From NCBI RefSeq assembly GCF_003122385.1, contig NZ_CP029255.1, positions 1,178,001 to 1,242,000 on the forward strand: a stretch of DNA of 64,000 bases, given 5' to 3'. Under the pieces are notes generated by a model. The model did no database searches. It was not told where the DNA came from and was given only the letters and a program-made list of their open reading frames with translations. How positions within the stretch are numbered: the stretch's first letter is position 1; the number at the start of each line of letters is the position of its first letter. The position numbers and the translations under genes were made by a program. Positions 7,501 through 15,923 of this stretch are shown piece by piece. This stretch comes from Flavobacterium crocinum (GTDB lineage: Bacteria; Bacteroidota; Bacteroidia; Flavobacteriales; Flavobacteriaceae).

Positions 7501-10500
7501 TATTTTTTCTTTAAAATAACTAATGCATTTTCCTCAGAAACCATTTCAAAATTCTCAAACTGATAGTTTAAACCAGAACAATTCACTAAAATAATTAAAG
7601 AAGCAACAGGAGTTACTTTTTCAATTTCATCTTTATAACTTTCGTCAGAAATCAAAAGAACATCGTAATGATTTTCCAGCGATGATTCCAATTGATCTAA
7701 GTAAACTATTTTTCGCTTTGAAACAATGTAATTGGTTTTGGCCACCAATAATTTTTCTTCATCATTTATAAAAGAAACTATTTTACGCTGCGGTTCCTGC
7801 AAGGCTAATAAAACATCCAATTGTCCGTAATCATTTCCTAAATGCAGGATTTTTGCTTTTGGCTGAATGTGTTTATTTAAATTATAATAAACTTCAAGAT
7901 TCTGTTTTAAATCTTTTTTGACGCTGTTTCCAATTTCGATTTCTTTATAATCATAACTATTAATCAACATGGTTTTGAAATAGTCCGGACCTTCAAGCTG
8001 TTCACGGACTTTACGATATTCGGTTTTAAAGAATGCACTTATCAATTTTGTTCTTTCGGTATAATTTGTTCCAAAAGAATCATTATCGGGTGCAATTCTT
8101 TCTAAAATTGTAACCGTTAATTTTCCGTGATGAATGACAAAATCGCCTTTCGGAATTAGTTCTGAAGCTCCATGAATTACGACAGGAATAATATCCAGAT
8201 TGAATTCTTCTGCCAAGAAAAAAGCACCTTTATGGAATCTTTTCACCACATTATTTTCAGAACGTGTCCCTTCCGGAAATACCATTAAAGAATATCCTTG
8301 TTCTACTTTTTTTCGCAAATGTTCAACACCGCCCTCCAAACCTTCAGAAACGGGATAAAAACCGGCTTTTCTAACAACACCGCCAAAAATAGGAGAGTTG
8401 TAAACCCAGTCGCTTACCAGAAAAATAATTTTTGGACTTAACATTCCGATTGTCAGAATATCCAAAAATGAAGAATGATTGGCAATAATTACGGCTGGTT
8501 TCTCGAAAGTTTCATTGAAATTATTAATGACTCTTTTGCGAATAAACGGATTAGAGTACAATACTGATTTCATGAATTTTGAAATCACATATCGAAACGC
8601 TTTCATTTTTGCTTTTTTGCTGAAGGGCAAAATCGGCATAATGGTAAAACTGAAAATAGACATTACGATTCCGCCCAAACCATAATAAGCAAACGAAATT
8701 ACACCATGAACAAAAGTTCGCAATTGAAAAGGCGGATTTCCTTTTTTGGGACGATTCGAAAGAAATACTTTGAACAGAATCGGATAAAAAATGAAAGTGA
8801 TAATTAACGCTGCAAAGACTCCAATTAAGGAAACCAATGAAATAGAAGTAAGGGCGGGATGTTTGGCAAATATCATCGCACCAATTCCTAAGATTGTTGT
8901 AATTACTGCCAGAATAATTGAGGTTCTGTAAATCGCAATTTCGTTGACTCCGTTTGAATATTCTTTTTGTAAAGCACTGGTCATGAAAATACTGAAATCA
9001 ACTCCGTGACCGAAAATTAAGGTACAGACAATCATACTGAAAATATTCATCTGAATGCCAAAAATACCCATAATGCCAGCCGTTACAATTCCCGTTAGAG
9101 CAATTGGAATACAACTGATGATGACCAATTCGATTCTTCGGAAAAAGAAAAATAAAATCAGAATTACAGCAACAAATGAATAATTGACAAGCGAATTAAA
9201 ATCGGTTTTTAAAGTACTAAAAAACGTTTCGTTCATCTGCTGACGATCGATTGCCACTATATTTTCTTTTGCCGAAGCCGATTTTACAAAAGCGTCACGC
9301 TGTTCCGGCGCTACTTTTACTAATGTTGAAATCGTATAAAAACCATTTTTTTCTGTAATGAATTCTTGTAATTGTAAAGCTTTGATTTTTAAAAACTCGG
9401 AGGAAGAAACAGGTTTGAAATCAAAATTTAAATGATCAAAAAAGAGATTATAGGTTGTTGGCTTAAAGCCAAGTTTCGAACCCTCAGCAATCAATTCAGA
9501 TTTTACGAATTGTTTTTTTTGTGAAGTCCAGAATGAATTCCATTTATTTATTTTTTCGATTTGCGCTTGCTGCGAAAGTACAATACCGCCAACCGAACTA
9601 AAGTTCAGAATTTTGTTCTGCTGTTTTTCTTTTGCTAAATCTCCAAAAAGTTGGCTGTTGTGCTGTAAAGCTTCTTCCATAGTTTTTCCGTAAGAAGCGA
9701 CATAAATCGTTTTGGAAGTTAAACTGGTACTTTCTTCCAATTGTTTTTCGGCAGCTTTAATTTCTTTTGGAATAAAATTCAGCTGTGATAAATCATTATT
9801 AAAACCAACATCATTATAAGTAAAACAGCAGATAACGGTAATGATAACACAAAGTCCGATTAAGATTTTATTGTTATGAAAAGAAAAATGAGCCATTTTA
9901 TCGATCATATTCTTTTTATGTTCTGCCGGATTTTCGTGTGGTTTGTATAAATGTGGAACAATTAAAAGCGAGAAAATTCCAGTTGCCATTACAATCACAG
10001 CAGCAAAAATTCCCAAATCATTCAGCGCATCCGATTTTACAAAAAGAAGACATAAAAATGCAACGGCAGTTGTAGAACTGCTCATAATTACGGGCATCGT
10101 AATGTCTTTGTATAATGTTTTTACATCGCTGTTATGTTTGTAATGCGTAAGAATATGAATAGAATAATCAATCGTGATTCCCAATAAAATAGAACCAATT
10201 CCAAGAGAAATCGCTGAGATTTGTTCTCTAACGAAATATAAAAATGCCACAGCAAATAATCCTCCGAATACCGTTGGTAGAAAAATAATCAACGGAATTA
10301 AAACTTTTCGATAGAATAAAATTAAAATCAGCATTAAAGTAAACATCGCAATGGATGTCGTCAAAATAATATCACCTTTAATCTGATTGGCATTGGCAAC
10401 AGCAATTAAGGCAGAACCAAAATAACTGATGGAAGTTTTTCCTTTAAATTTCTGATTTAGATTTTCTTGAATTGATTGTAGTTTTTCTGCAAAAATGGTA

Positions 10501-11174
10501 TTCTTTTCGGTTTCGCTTGACGGAATATTCGATGTAATAAAAAGCAGTAATTTCTTTTTATCCTTTGTCATTACAAAACCATTTTCCAGTGTAAAATCGT
10601 CACCAATATTTAGCTGCTGTAATTTTTTTAAAGCAATAAAAGAAATTCCAAAAGGATCCTGCAGAATAAAATCTTTGGTAACAAACCCGGATGGAGAAAT
10701 AATCGATTTATAATTTCCTTGTACTGTCGCTGCAATGCTGTCTTTTTGCAGTTTTTGTTCAATGCTTTTATAATCTGCGTCATCCAGAAAAAGAGGCAGA
10801 TTGTTGTAAACAAAATCAATGGTTTCCTGAATATTTTCTTCGTCAACTTTTCCCTGAATTCCGGTTACGTAAGGTTTGCAGGATTTGGAAACACTGTCTG
10901 AAAAAGCGGTTGCCATTTCTTTTAAATCCTCAGCAGATCCTTTTTTTTCGAGTTTAAAAATGACAGTGGTTTTATCGGCAAAATTGAGTTGTTTCAGCAC
11001 TTTTGCCGTAACATCTGTTTTATCGTTTGTCGGGATAAGTTTGGTAATGTCTTCTTCAAATTTCAATCTTGAAGCGAAAAATCCAAAAACCAAAAGCATC
11101 AAAACAGCCAAAAAAACCGAGAGCGATTTTCTTCGGTTTACAAATAAATGAATGGCGTAAAAGTATTGATGCAT
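7500..11174 (-). CDS. MMPL/RND-type exporter fused to a PlsC acyltransferase and a C-terminal methyltransferase-like domain
   Basis: 1224 residues from the ATG at 11174; an in-frame GTG eight codons upstream lies in the flanking repeat and was not used. Residues about 1-790 form an MMPL transporter with two sets of membrane segments around large extracytoplasmic loops (SLGIGSILLGITIDYSIHIL and CTLIFGHGVDFSIFMTSAL repeats). Residues about 860-1060 are an acyl-glycerol-phosphate acyltransferase domain with NHSSFLDI (HX4D, His900) and FPEGTRS (966-972). The last 150 residues include ILHLGNDYGQLDVLLAL (about 1109-1125), resembling a degenerate SAM-binding motif. It probably moves lipid-like pigment or precursors and attaches an acyl chain. 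Three activities in one chain is unusual. Confidence 0.88.
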   Translation of the reverse strand: MHQYFYAIHLFVNRRKSLSVFLAVLMLLVFGFFASRLKFEEDITKLIPTNDKTDVTAKVLKQLNFADKTTVIFKLEKKGSAEDLKEMATAFSDSVSKSCKPYVTGIQGKVDEENIQETIDFVYNNLPLFLDDADYKSIEQKLQKDSIAATVQGNYKSIISPSGFVTKDFILQDPFGISFIALKKLQQLNIGDDFTLENGFVMTKDKKKLLLFITSNIPSSETEKNTIFAEKLQSIQENLNQKFKGKTSISYFGSALIAVANANQIKGDIILTTSIAMFTLMLILILFYRKVLIPLIIFLPTVFGGLFAVAFLYFVREQISAISLGIGSILLGITIDYSIHILTHYKHNSDVKTLYKDITMPVIMSSSTTAVAFLCLLFVKSDALNDLGIFAAVIVMATGIFSLLIVPHLYKPHENPAEHKKNMIDKMAHFSFHNNKILIGLCVIITVICCFTYNDVGFNNDLSQLNFIPKEIKAAEKQLEESTSLTSKTIYVASYGKTMEEALQHNSQLFGDLAKEKQQNKILNFSSVGGIVLSQQAQIEKINKWNSFWTSQKKQFVKSELIAEGSKLGFKPTTYNLFFDHLNFDFKPVSSSEFLKIKALQLQEFITEKNGFYTISTLVKVAPEQRDAFVKSASAKENIVAIDRQQMNETFFSTLKTDFNSLVNYSFVAVILILFFFFRRIELVIISCIPIALTGIVTAGIMGIFGIQMNIFSMIVCTLIFGHGVDFSIFMTSALQKEYSNGVNEIAIYRTSIILAVITTILGIGAMIFAKHPALTSISLVSLIGVFAALIITFIFYPILFKVFLSNRPKKGNPPFQLRTFVHGVISFAYYGLGGIVMSIFSFTIMPILPFSKKAKMKAFRYVISKFMKSVLYSNPFIRKRVINNFNETFEKPAVIIANHSSFLDILTIGMLSPKIIFLVSDWVYNSPIFGGVVRKAGFYPVSEGLEGGVEHLRKKVEQGYSLMVFPEGTRSENNVVKRFHKGAFFLAEEFNLDIIPVVIHGASELIPKGDFVIHHGKLTVTILERIAPDNDSFGTNYTERTKLISAFFKTEYRKVREQLEGPDYFKTMLINSYDYKEIEIGNSVKKDLKQNLEVYYNLNKHIQPKAKILHLGNDYGQLDVLLALQEPQRKIVSFINDEEKLLVAKTNYIVSKRKIVYLDQLESSLENHYDVLLISDESYKDEIEKVTPVASLIILVNCSGLNYQFENFEMVSEENALVILKKK

Positions 11175-11193
11175 GGTAATTTTATTTTTTTTT

Positions 11194-11329
11194 GCCACAG
11201 ATTAAAAGGATTAAAGAGATTCTAATCTATGTCAGTTTGCCACGAATTTCACAAATTTCCGCAAATTAATTCGTGCTAATTTGTGAAATTCGTGGCGAAA
11301 AAATCTATTTAATCCTTTTAATCTGTGGC
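11194..11329. repeat. Nested inverted repeat, GCCACAGATT/GCCACGAATT type
   Basis: Two palindromes sit one inside the other. Outer arms are 11194-11215 and 11308-11329 (22 bp, complementary); inner arms are 11239-11257 and 11278-11296 (19 bp). The same two modules recur at about 39568-39779, and the outer one at 43294-43540 and 55804-55853. It fills the space between the glycosyltransferase and exporter genes. No ORF or RNA gene is seen in it. Confidence 0.85.
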
Positions 11330-11339
11330 AAAACTTTAT

Positions 11340-12515
11340 TTAATTGTCGTTTTGTTTTTTAGAACTAAAAGCGGTCAAAAGTAAATAACTTATAAGACCA
11401 ACTGATAGTGCTGAAACGGTTGCTAAAATAAGACTTCCTACGATATATTGAGTAGCATTTTTTTGAATATCATCTAATGTTATTGAACTGTCTAAAACCA
11501 AAGGTGCATCAGCCGAAACAAAAAGGCTTCCGATTTTCAAAGAACCATAAATTATAAACGGAATAAAAGGGGGAAAGCTTACATTGGAAGTCAAAAATGC
11601 AATAACTTTATTGAGCCTGAACAAAGCAGCCAATGAAAAAAGCAATATGGTTTGAAATCCCCAAAACGGTGAAAGTCCAATAAAAATTCCCAAAGCAATC
11701 GCTGCCGATTTTTTAAAATTAGAATCGGAGCTTTCTAAAATATCTTCTAAAAAGAATTTTTTAAAACCTTTTTTTTTTGCCCGGCGAAAGAAATCGCGAG
11801 GTTTGATGTATAATAAAGCATTGGTTACCAAAACGGTATTTAAAATACTGATTCGGGTAAAATCCTGAAATGGACGAAAATGAGAAACTCTTTCAGCAGG
11901 ATCATATAAAACCTGAATCGGAATGTTTTTAACCACAATTCCTTTCCATGCAGCGCGCACAATCACTTCGATTTCAAACTCAAATTTATTGGTATAAAAA
12001 CGTTTTGGTAATAATCTTAAAGGATATAAACGAAATCCAGATTGTGTATCATCCAGCTTAATTCCGGTTTCGAATTTGAACCAAAAATTAGAAAATTTAT
12101 TTCCAAAACTACTTTTCTTCGGAACATTTTCCTGCGTCATATTTCGGCTTCCAATCAAAAGTGCGTTTGGTTCATTTTGAATTTCTTCCAAAAAAATTGG
12201 AATATCAGCTGCGAAATGCTGCCCGTCAGAATCGATCGTAATCGCATATTCAAAATCCAATTCCAGCGCTTTTCTAAATCCATTTCTTAGCGCACGGCCT
12301 TTTCCTAAATTTTTAGGATGATGAATTTGCGTCAGCTGTGAAAATTTTTTTAGGATTTCGCTCGTCGAATCGGTCGAACCGTCGTTGACAATTATAACAT
12401 TTGAGGTGAAATCTAAAATAGAATCCAGTACTTTTTTCAGTGTTTTTTGGTTATTATAAGTGGGTACAATAACGCAAAAGTTGGTCGAATTAAGTAATTC
12501 CTGCTGTGATTTCAT
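11340..12515 (-). CDS. Family 2 glycosyltransferase with C-terminal DUF2062 membrane domain
   Basis: 391 residues. The N-terminal half is a GT2 domain: CVIVPTYNNQKTLKKVLDSI, IIVNDGSTDST, HHPKNLGKGRALRNGF and the DSDGQH metal-binding motif. After about residue 240 comes a DUF2062-like membrane region (AIALGIFIGLSPFWGFQTILLFSLAALFRLNK) with two or three further membrane segments. GT2 enzymes with the LGKGxALRxG pattern are dolichol-phosphate-mannose-synthase-like and work at the membrane face. Its target here is unknown; glycosylation of the pigment is not established, and related genes are commonly present in aryl polyene clusters. Confidence 0.85.
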   Translation of the reverse strand: MKSQQELLNSTNFCVIVPTYNNQKTLKKVLDSILDFTSNVIIVNDGSTDSTSEILKKFSQLTQIHHPKNLGKGRALRNGFRKALELDFEYAITIDSDGQHFAADIPIFLEEIQNEPNALLIGSRNMTQENVPKKSSFGNKFSNFWFKFETGIKLDDTQSGFRLYPLRLLPKRFYTNKFEFEIEVIVRAAWKGIVVKNIPIQVLYDPAERVSHFRPFQDFTRISILNTVLVTNALLYIKPRDFFRRAKKKGFKKFFLEDILESSDSNFKKSAAIALGIFIGLSPFWGFQTILLFSLAALFRLNKVIAFLTSNVSFPPFIPFIIYGSLKIGSLFVSADAPLVLDSSITLDDIQKNATQYIVGSLILATVSALSVGLISYLLLTAFSSKKQNDN

Positions 12516-12531
12516 GAGGTGTTTTTTGAGC

Positions 12532-13017
12532 TTACTTCACGAATTGTTTTTCTTTGGCAGAAAAACTTTTAGACTGCATAACGAAATCTTTTAAATACTC
12601 TTTTAAAGTAGCATTTTGTTCTGCATAATGTGCCGTAATAAATTTTTTATCCTCTTTGATATTTTTCTTGTAACCGGTTATTCCGGGAACATTTTCCTGA
12701 ATACTAAGACGAATCATTCTGATTTCGATATTGTTTGGATCACTGTCAATAACCGATTCCAGGAGTTTTGCCCCTTCTTTGAAACGATCAATTTTATCGC
12801 CTAATTTTTTCTCAAATTTAGAATCCAGTAAAATAGAAGCTGCTTTGTAAGCCACTAAAATTTTATCATCGCTATTGGAAACACCCGATAGTTTTTCTAC
12901 AAAATTTTTAGCATTAGTTTCTGATTTTGTAACATCCGTATACATTTTACGAATAGAGGCTAAATCTGGCGTTCCTGCAAAATTTACCCATAAAAGTAAT
13001 GTCAGTAATAGTTTCAT
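12532..13017 (-). CDS. Small exported protein of the flexirubin cluster, function unknown
   Basis: 161 residues with a short signal-peptide-like N-terminus (MKLLLTLLLWVNFAGT). The mature part is charged and largely helical (DKILVAYKAASILLDSKFEKKLGDKIDRFKEGAKLLESVIDSDPNNIEIRMIRLSIQENVPG), resembling TPR-like helical pairs, but I recognise no named family. It lies two bases from the dehydratase gene upstream and 16 bases from the glycosyltransferase downstream, so it is part of the same transcript. A periplasmic accessory role in pigment assembly or transport is only inference. Confidence 0.7.
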   Translation of the reverse strand: MKLLLTLLLWVNFAGTPDLASIRKMYTDVTKSETNAKNFVEKLSGVSNSDDKILVAYKAASILLDSKFEKKLGDKIDRFKEGAKLLESVIDSDPNNIEIRMIRLSIQENVPGITGYKKNIKEDKKFITAHYAEQNATLKEYLKDFVMQSKSFSAKEKQFVK

Positions 13018-13019
13018 AA

Positions 13020-13391
13020 TTATATTTTTTTGTACACATTGCTCAATTTCAGAGCAGTAGTGTCGTTAAAGTAAGTCGTGTTTTTCACTTTTACCAAACC
13101 GTCTTCAGTAGTTGTAATGTCAAGTTCTAAACGTAATTCCGGAGTTACCTCAGGATTAATAAGCGCCATGAATTTTACATTTGCCAAAGACTGAATCATC
13201 AACGAACTATTAGTAATCGATTCTGTAAGTTCTTTGATAATCTGAATCATGCAAACACCAGGCATAATAGGATTTCCAGGGAAATGCCCTTTAAAAACCT
13301 CATGTTTTTCATTGACTAAAATTGTAATATTATATTTTGAATCGGAGATTTTTTCTTCCGACAGAACTTTGTAAAAATCTTTTAAAATCAT
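13020..13391 (-). CDS. 3-hydroxyacyl-ACP dehydratase, FabZ-like hotdog protein
   Basis: 123 residues with the canonical FabZ/FabA catalytic motif GHFPGNPIMPGVCMIQI (His36), which the two other hotdog dehydratase-like proteins in this cluster lack. FabZ enzymes remove water from 3-hydroxyacyl-ACP to give the trans-2-enoyl product; during polyene synthesis this step, without later enoyl reduction, creates each conjugated double bond. It is shorter than housekeeping FabZ (about 145) because it lacks the leading LLPHRxPFLLVD segment. It follows the three outer-membrane barrel genes (five bases from the nearest) and precedes the small exported protein. Confidence 0.85.
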   Translation of the reverse strand: MILKDFYKVLSEEKISDSKYNITILVNEKHEVFKGHFPGNPIMPGVCMIQIIKELTESITNSSLMIQSLANVKFMALINPEVTPELRLELDITTTEDGLVKVKNTTYFNDTTALKLSNVYKKI

Positions 13392-13396
13392 CTTTT

Positions 13397-14035
13397 TTAT
13401 TTTCCAAATGTATAGGCAGCGCCTATTTGATAAACCATATTCGTATTTATATTAGCGCTTCCTGTTACGTCGTCATACGCATCTCTTGTGCCTTTTTTAA
13501 TTCTCGCCTCCAATGCAATTCCTTTTGGAAGACTAAATCCAACTCCTCCAATAATTCCAAAGTCAATATCTTCTCCTTTTGAAATTGGTGCAAAAAAGGC
13601 ATTCGATTTATCATATTTAAATTTGTCGCCAACCATAAAATCTATAAATGGACCAGCTAAGAAATAAATGTTTTCACTAACATTAAATTTGTTCATTGTT
13701 ATAAATGACAAATATTGAACTGAAATATCAAGATTTCTATTTTCTGTAACCATTTCTGATTGACCATCAGGCAAAGTATTAAAATAGAAACCTTCTACAG
13801 AACCTTTTCCTCCTTGTCTTGAATATGTTATTTCAGGTTGTAAAGTATAAACTTTACCTAATTTTAAAGCTCCAAAACCACCAATATAAAAATCTGTTTT
13901 ACTGTCTAAATCACTATCAGTTATTTTAGAAATATTAACTCCGGCTTGAATTCCTGGTTTAAAAGTTACTTGAGCTTGTGTTTTTACAAATGAAAAAAAA
14001 GTTAATGTGATGATAGCAAAAATTGATTTATTCAT
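13397..14035 (-). CDS. Outer-membrane beta-barrel protein (porin family), paralogue 3
   Basis: 212 residues: signal peptide (MNKSIFAIITLTFFSFVKTQA), then alternating amphipathic strands typical of the small Bacteroidetes barrel family (PorT/OMP_b-brl-like). Landmarks shared with its two neighbours are FKPGIQAGVNISKITD, TDFYIGGFGALKLGKVYTLQPEI, the TYSRQGG turn, FLAGPFIDFMVGDKF, LPKGIALEARIKKGTRD and a C-terminal strand ending YTFGK. It should sit in the outer membrane. Five bases separate it from the next paralogue. Function is unknown; it may be a recent insertion in the pigment cluster, since such genes are not part of the pathway chemistry. Confidence 0.85.
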   Translation of the reverse strand: MNKSIFAIITLTFFSFVKTQAQVTFKPGIQAGVNISKITDSDLDSKTDFYIGGFGALKLGKVYTLQPEITYSRQGGKGSVEGFYFNTLPDGQSEMVTENRNLDISVQYLSFITMNKFNVSENIYFLAGPFIDFMVGDKFKYDKSNAFFAPISKGEDIDFGIIGGVGFSLPKGIALEARIKKGTRDAYDDVTGSANINTNMVYQIGAAYTFGK

Positions 14036-14039
14036 AATT

Positions 14040-14651
14040 TTATTTTGTTTTGAAAGTGTAACTAATCCCTAACTGCAAATTGATATTTGTGTTATAATCT
14101 CCAAACAAATAATAATTATTGGAGTCGTTTTGATAATAATCGCTACTCAAAACGTCAAGCAAGCCTTTTTTAAATCGGGCTTCAAATGTCAAACCTGATG
14201 GCAAAGCATACGCAACACCTAAAACCAAACCAAGATCATTTTGCGCTTTTCTAACAGCAAGATTATCATTTAACAAAATATCCAATGTTGGTCCAGCCTG
14301 AAACTGAATTCCCTGTGGCAAAGTAAACTTATTCATTAAAGAAAGCGACAAATAATTTATATCCAGATCCAGATGTTCTACTTTATTGGTTTGACTGCTT
14401 TCATCATAATAATTTCGCGCCACATTATTAGAACCTTGTCTGCTGTAATTAATTTCTGGCTGTAAAGAGTAAATTTTAGTAATCTTGATATCCGTAAAAC
14501 CTCCGACATAAAAATCTGTTTTATAATCGGCATGCATTTCAGAAATAGTCGAAAAACTAAATCCTCCTCTTAAACCTGGTTGGACACTTATTTGGGCATG
14601 TATGCTTAATACTGTAAAAAAAACAATAATAAAAAGAACGTTTTTATTCAT
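14040..14651 (-). CDS. Outer-membrane beta-barrel protein (porin family), paralogue 2
   Basis: 203 residues with a signal peptide (MNKNVLFIIVFFTVLSIHAQ) and the same order of strand motifs as its neighbours: VQPGLRGGFSFSTISE, TDFYVGGFTDIKITKIYSLQPEI, NYSRQGS, FQAGPTLDILLND, LPSGLTFEARFKKGLLD and a final LQLGISYTFKTK. It was clearly made by tandem duplication with the genes on both sides. Gaps of four and five bases between the three genes show they are co-transcribed. No catalytic residues are visible; a structural or small-molecule-binding outer-membrane role is likely. Confidence 0.85.
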   Translation of the reverse strand: MNKNVLFIIVFFTVLSIHAQISVQPGLRGGFSFSTISEMHADYKTDFYVGGFTDIKITKIYSLQPEINYSRQGSNNVARNYYDESSQTNKVEHLDLDINYLSLSLMNKFTLPQGIQFQAGPTLDILLNDNLAVRKAQNDLGLVLGVAYALPSGLTFEARFKKGLLDVLSSDYYQNDSNNYYLFGDYNTNINLQLGISYTFKTK

Positions 14652-14656
14652 GGTTT

Positions 14657-15250
14657 TTACTTCGTTTTAAATTTATAGCTGATTCCAATTTGGAATACCT
14701 GATTTAAAATCGCATCATTAGTATAATATCCGTCGTTATCATAATAATCATAACCATAAATGTCTACCAATCCTTGTTTGATTCTCGCTTCGAAAGTTAA
14801 CCCGTTTGGCAATGTATAGCCAACTCCTCCAACTATTGCAAAGTCAAAATCTTCCGGATTCGTATTGATGTAATTGTCACTAACTTTAAGATCCAATGAA
14901 GGGCCTCCTAAAATGTGAAAACCACCACCATTAAAATTAAACTTTGCTACCGCTCCAAGCGTTATATAATTTAGCTCGTACTTTTCAGAATAATAACGGC
15001 CGTTTTCAAAATATCTTCCTTCATCTCCTTGTCTGGAATAATTTATCTCTGGTTGAAGAGAGAAAAATTTATTAAATCTAATATCCACCAATCCACCAAT
15101 ATAAAAATCAGTTTTAGAGCTATTATCATCTATATTGGTTAAAGTGGAGATATTTAATCCGCCTCTTAACCCCGGACTAACTCTTACTTGTGCTTCTGAA
15201 GATTGAATTCCGAAGAACAAAACAAATGCAATTACTACAAAATTTCTCAT
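14657..15250 (-). CDS. Outer-membrane beta-barrel protein (porin family), paralogue 1
   Basis: 197 residues with a signal peptide (MRNFVVIAFVLFFGIQSSEAQ). It shares VSPGLRGGLNISTLTN, TDFYIGGLVDIRFNKFFSLQPEI, NYSRQGD, ILGGPSLDLKVSD, LPNGLTFEARIKQGLVD and the end FQIGISYKFKTK with the two genes downstream. It is first of the three in transcription order, 37 bases after a lipoprotein gene. Acidic and Tyr-rich loops (YGYDYYDNDGYYTND) differ most between the copies, as expected of surface loops. Function unknown. Confidence 0.85.
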   Translation of the reverse strand: MRNFVVIAFVLFFGIQSSEAQVRVSPGLRGGLNISTLTNIDDNSSKTDFYIGGLVDIRFNKFFSLQPEINYSRQGDEGRYFENGRYYSEKYELNYITLGAVAKFNFNGGGFHILGGPSLDLKVSDNYINTNPEDFDFAIVGGVGYTLPNGLTFEARIKQGLVDIYGYDYYDNDGYYTNDAILNQVFQIGISYKFKTK

Positions 15251-15287
15251 TTCGAATTGATTTAAAGTTTATGATTAGTTTAATTTT

Positions 15288-15923
15288 CTATTCTGATTTA
15301 AAGTAATTCAGCTCAATTTTCAACTTAATATTCTGATGAATTATCTGAATCTTTTCAGCAAAAATATTGTTTTCTGAACTGAAAAACAGTGTAAATTTTT
15401 CTTTTGTTTTAGAAGCATGAACGATCTTTTCTAGTTTTTGATCTTTTTTAGAGACAAAAATATAGTTGTCGCGTTTGTCGTCTTTCGATTTATAAATTTC
15501 AGCTGACTCATTTTCAAACTGTTCCTGAATCGCATATTCCTTTTTTAAAAGCAGACGAAAATCTTCTTTTAAAGTGTTGATTAATATTTTTCGGTCTAAT
15601 TCTGAAACGATGGAATTGACTTTAAAATCGGTTTCAGAAATTTCAAAATCCATTAATTTATTTCCGAATTCTGTAGTGAAAACAACACGATGTGTAGTAT
15701 CGTTTATTTTCTTGGCAATGAAAATTCCGGATAACTCATTCCCGTAAACGCTGATATTAGTTTTATAAACATAATCGGTTTTTGAATCGGAGAAATAAGG
15801 AACCGTATAAGACGTTTGGTCTAATTTTTTAGGCGTATAGTTTTTTGTAACCGAACCGCAAGAGACGAATACAAGAGCTAAAACGAAATTAATTAGTAAA
15901 AACTGAATCGTCGATTTTTGCAT
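15288..15923 (-). CDS. Lipoprotein of the flexirubin cluster, function unknown
   Basis: 211 residues starting with a lipoprotein signal (hydrophobic stretch then FVSCGSV). The mature part is rich in beta-type segments (YVYKTNISVYGNELSGIFIAKKINDTTHRVVFTTEFGNKLMDFEIS). I do not recognise a family with confidence. It overlaps the end of the LolA-like gene by 35 bases; because the signal peptide needs the whole N-terminus, the overlap is probably real. Aryl polyene clusters commonly pair a LolA-like carrier with a lipoprotein, so it may be that carrier's outer-membrane partner; this is inference. Confidence 0.75.
   Translation of the reverse strand: MQKSTIQFLLINFVLALVFVSCGSVTKNYTPKKLDQTSYTVPYFSDSKTDYVYKTNISVYGNELSGIFIAKKINDTTHRVVFTTEFGNKLMDFEISETDFKVNSIVSELDRKILINTLKEDFRLLLKKEYAIQEQFENESAEIYKSKDDKRDNYIFVSKKDQKLEKIVHASKTKEKFTLFFSSENNIFAEKIQIIHQNIKLKIELNYFKSE

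Noticed and set aside
11175..11198. GTG start for the MMPL fusion protein
   Set aside because: The codon lies in a dispersed palindrome; the ATG at 11174 begins the conserved hydrophobic N-terminus.
11194..11329. Possible CRISPR or attachment site in the nested repeats
   Set aside because: Repeats are inverted, not direct with unique spacers, and no cas or integrase gene is near.
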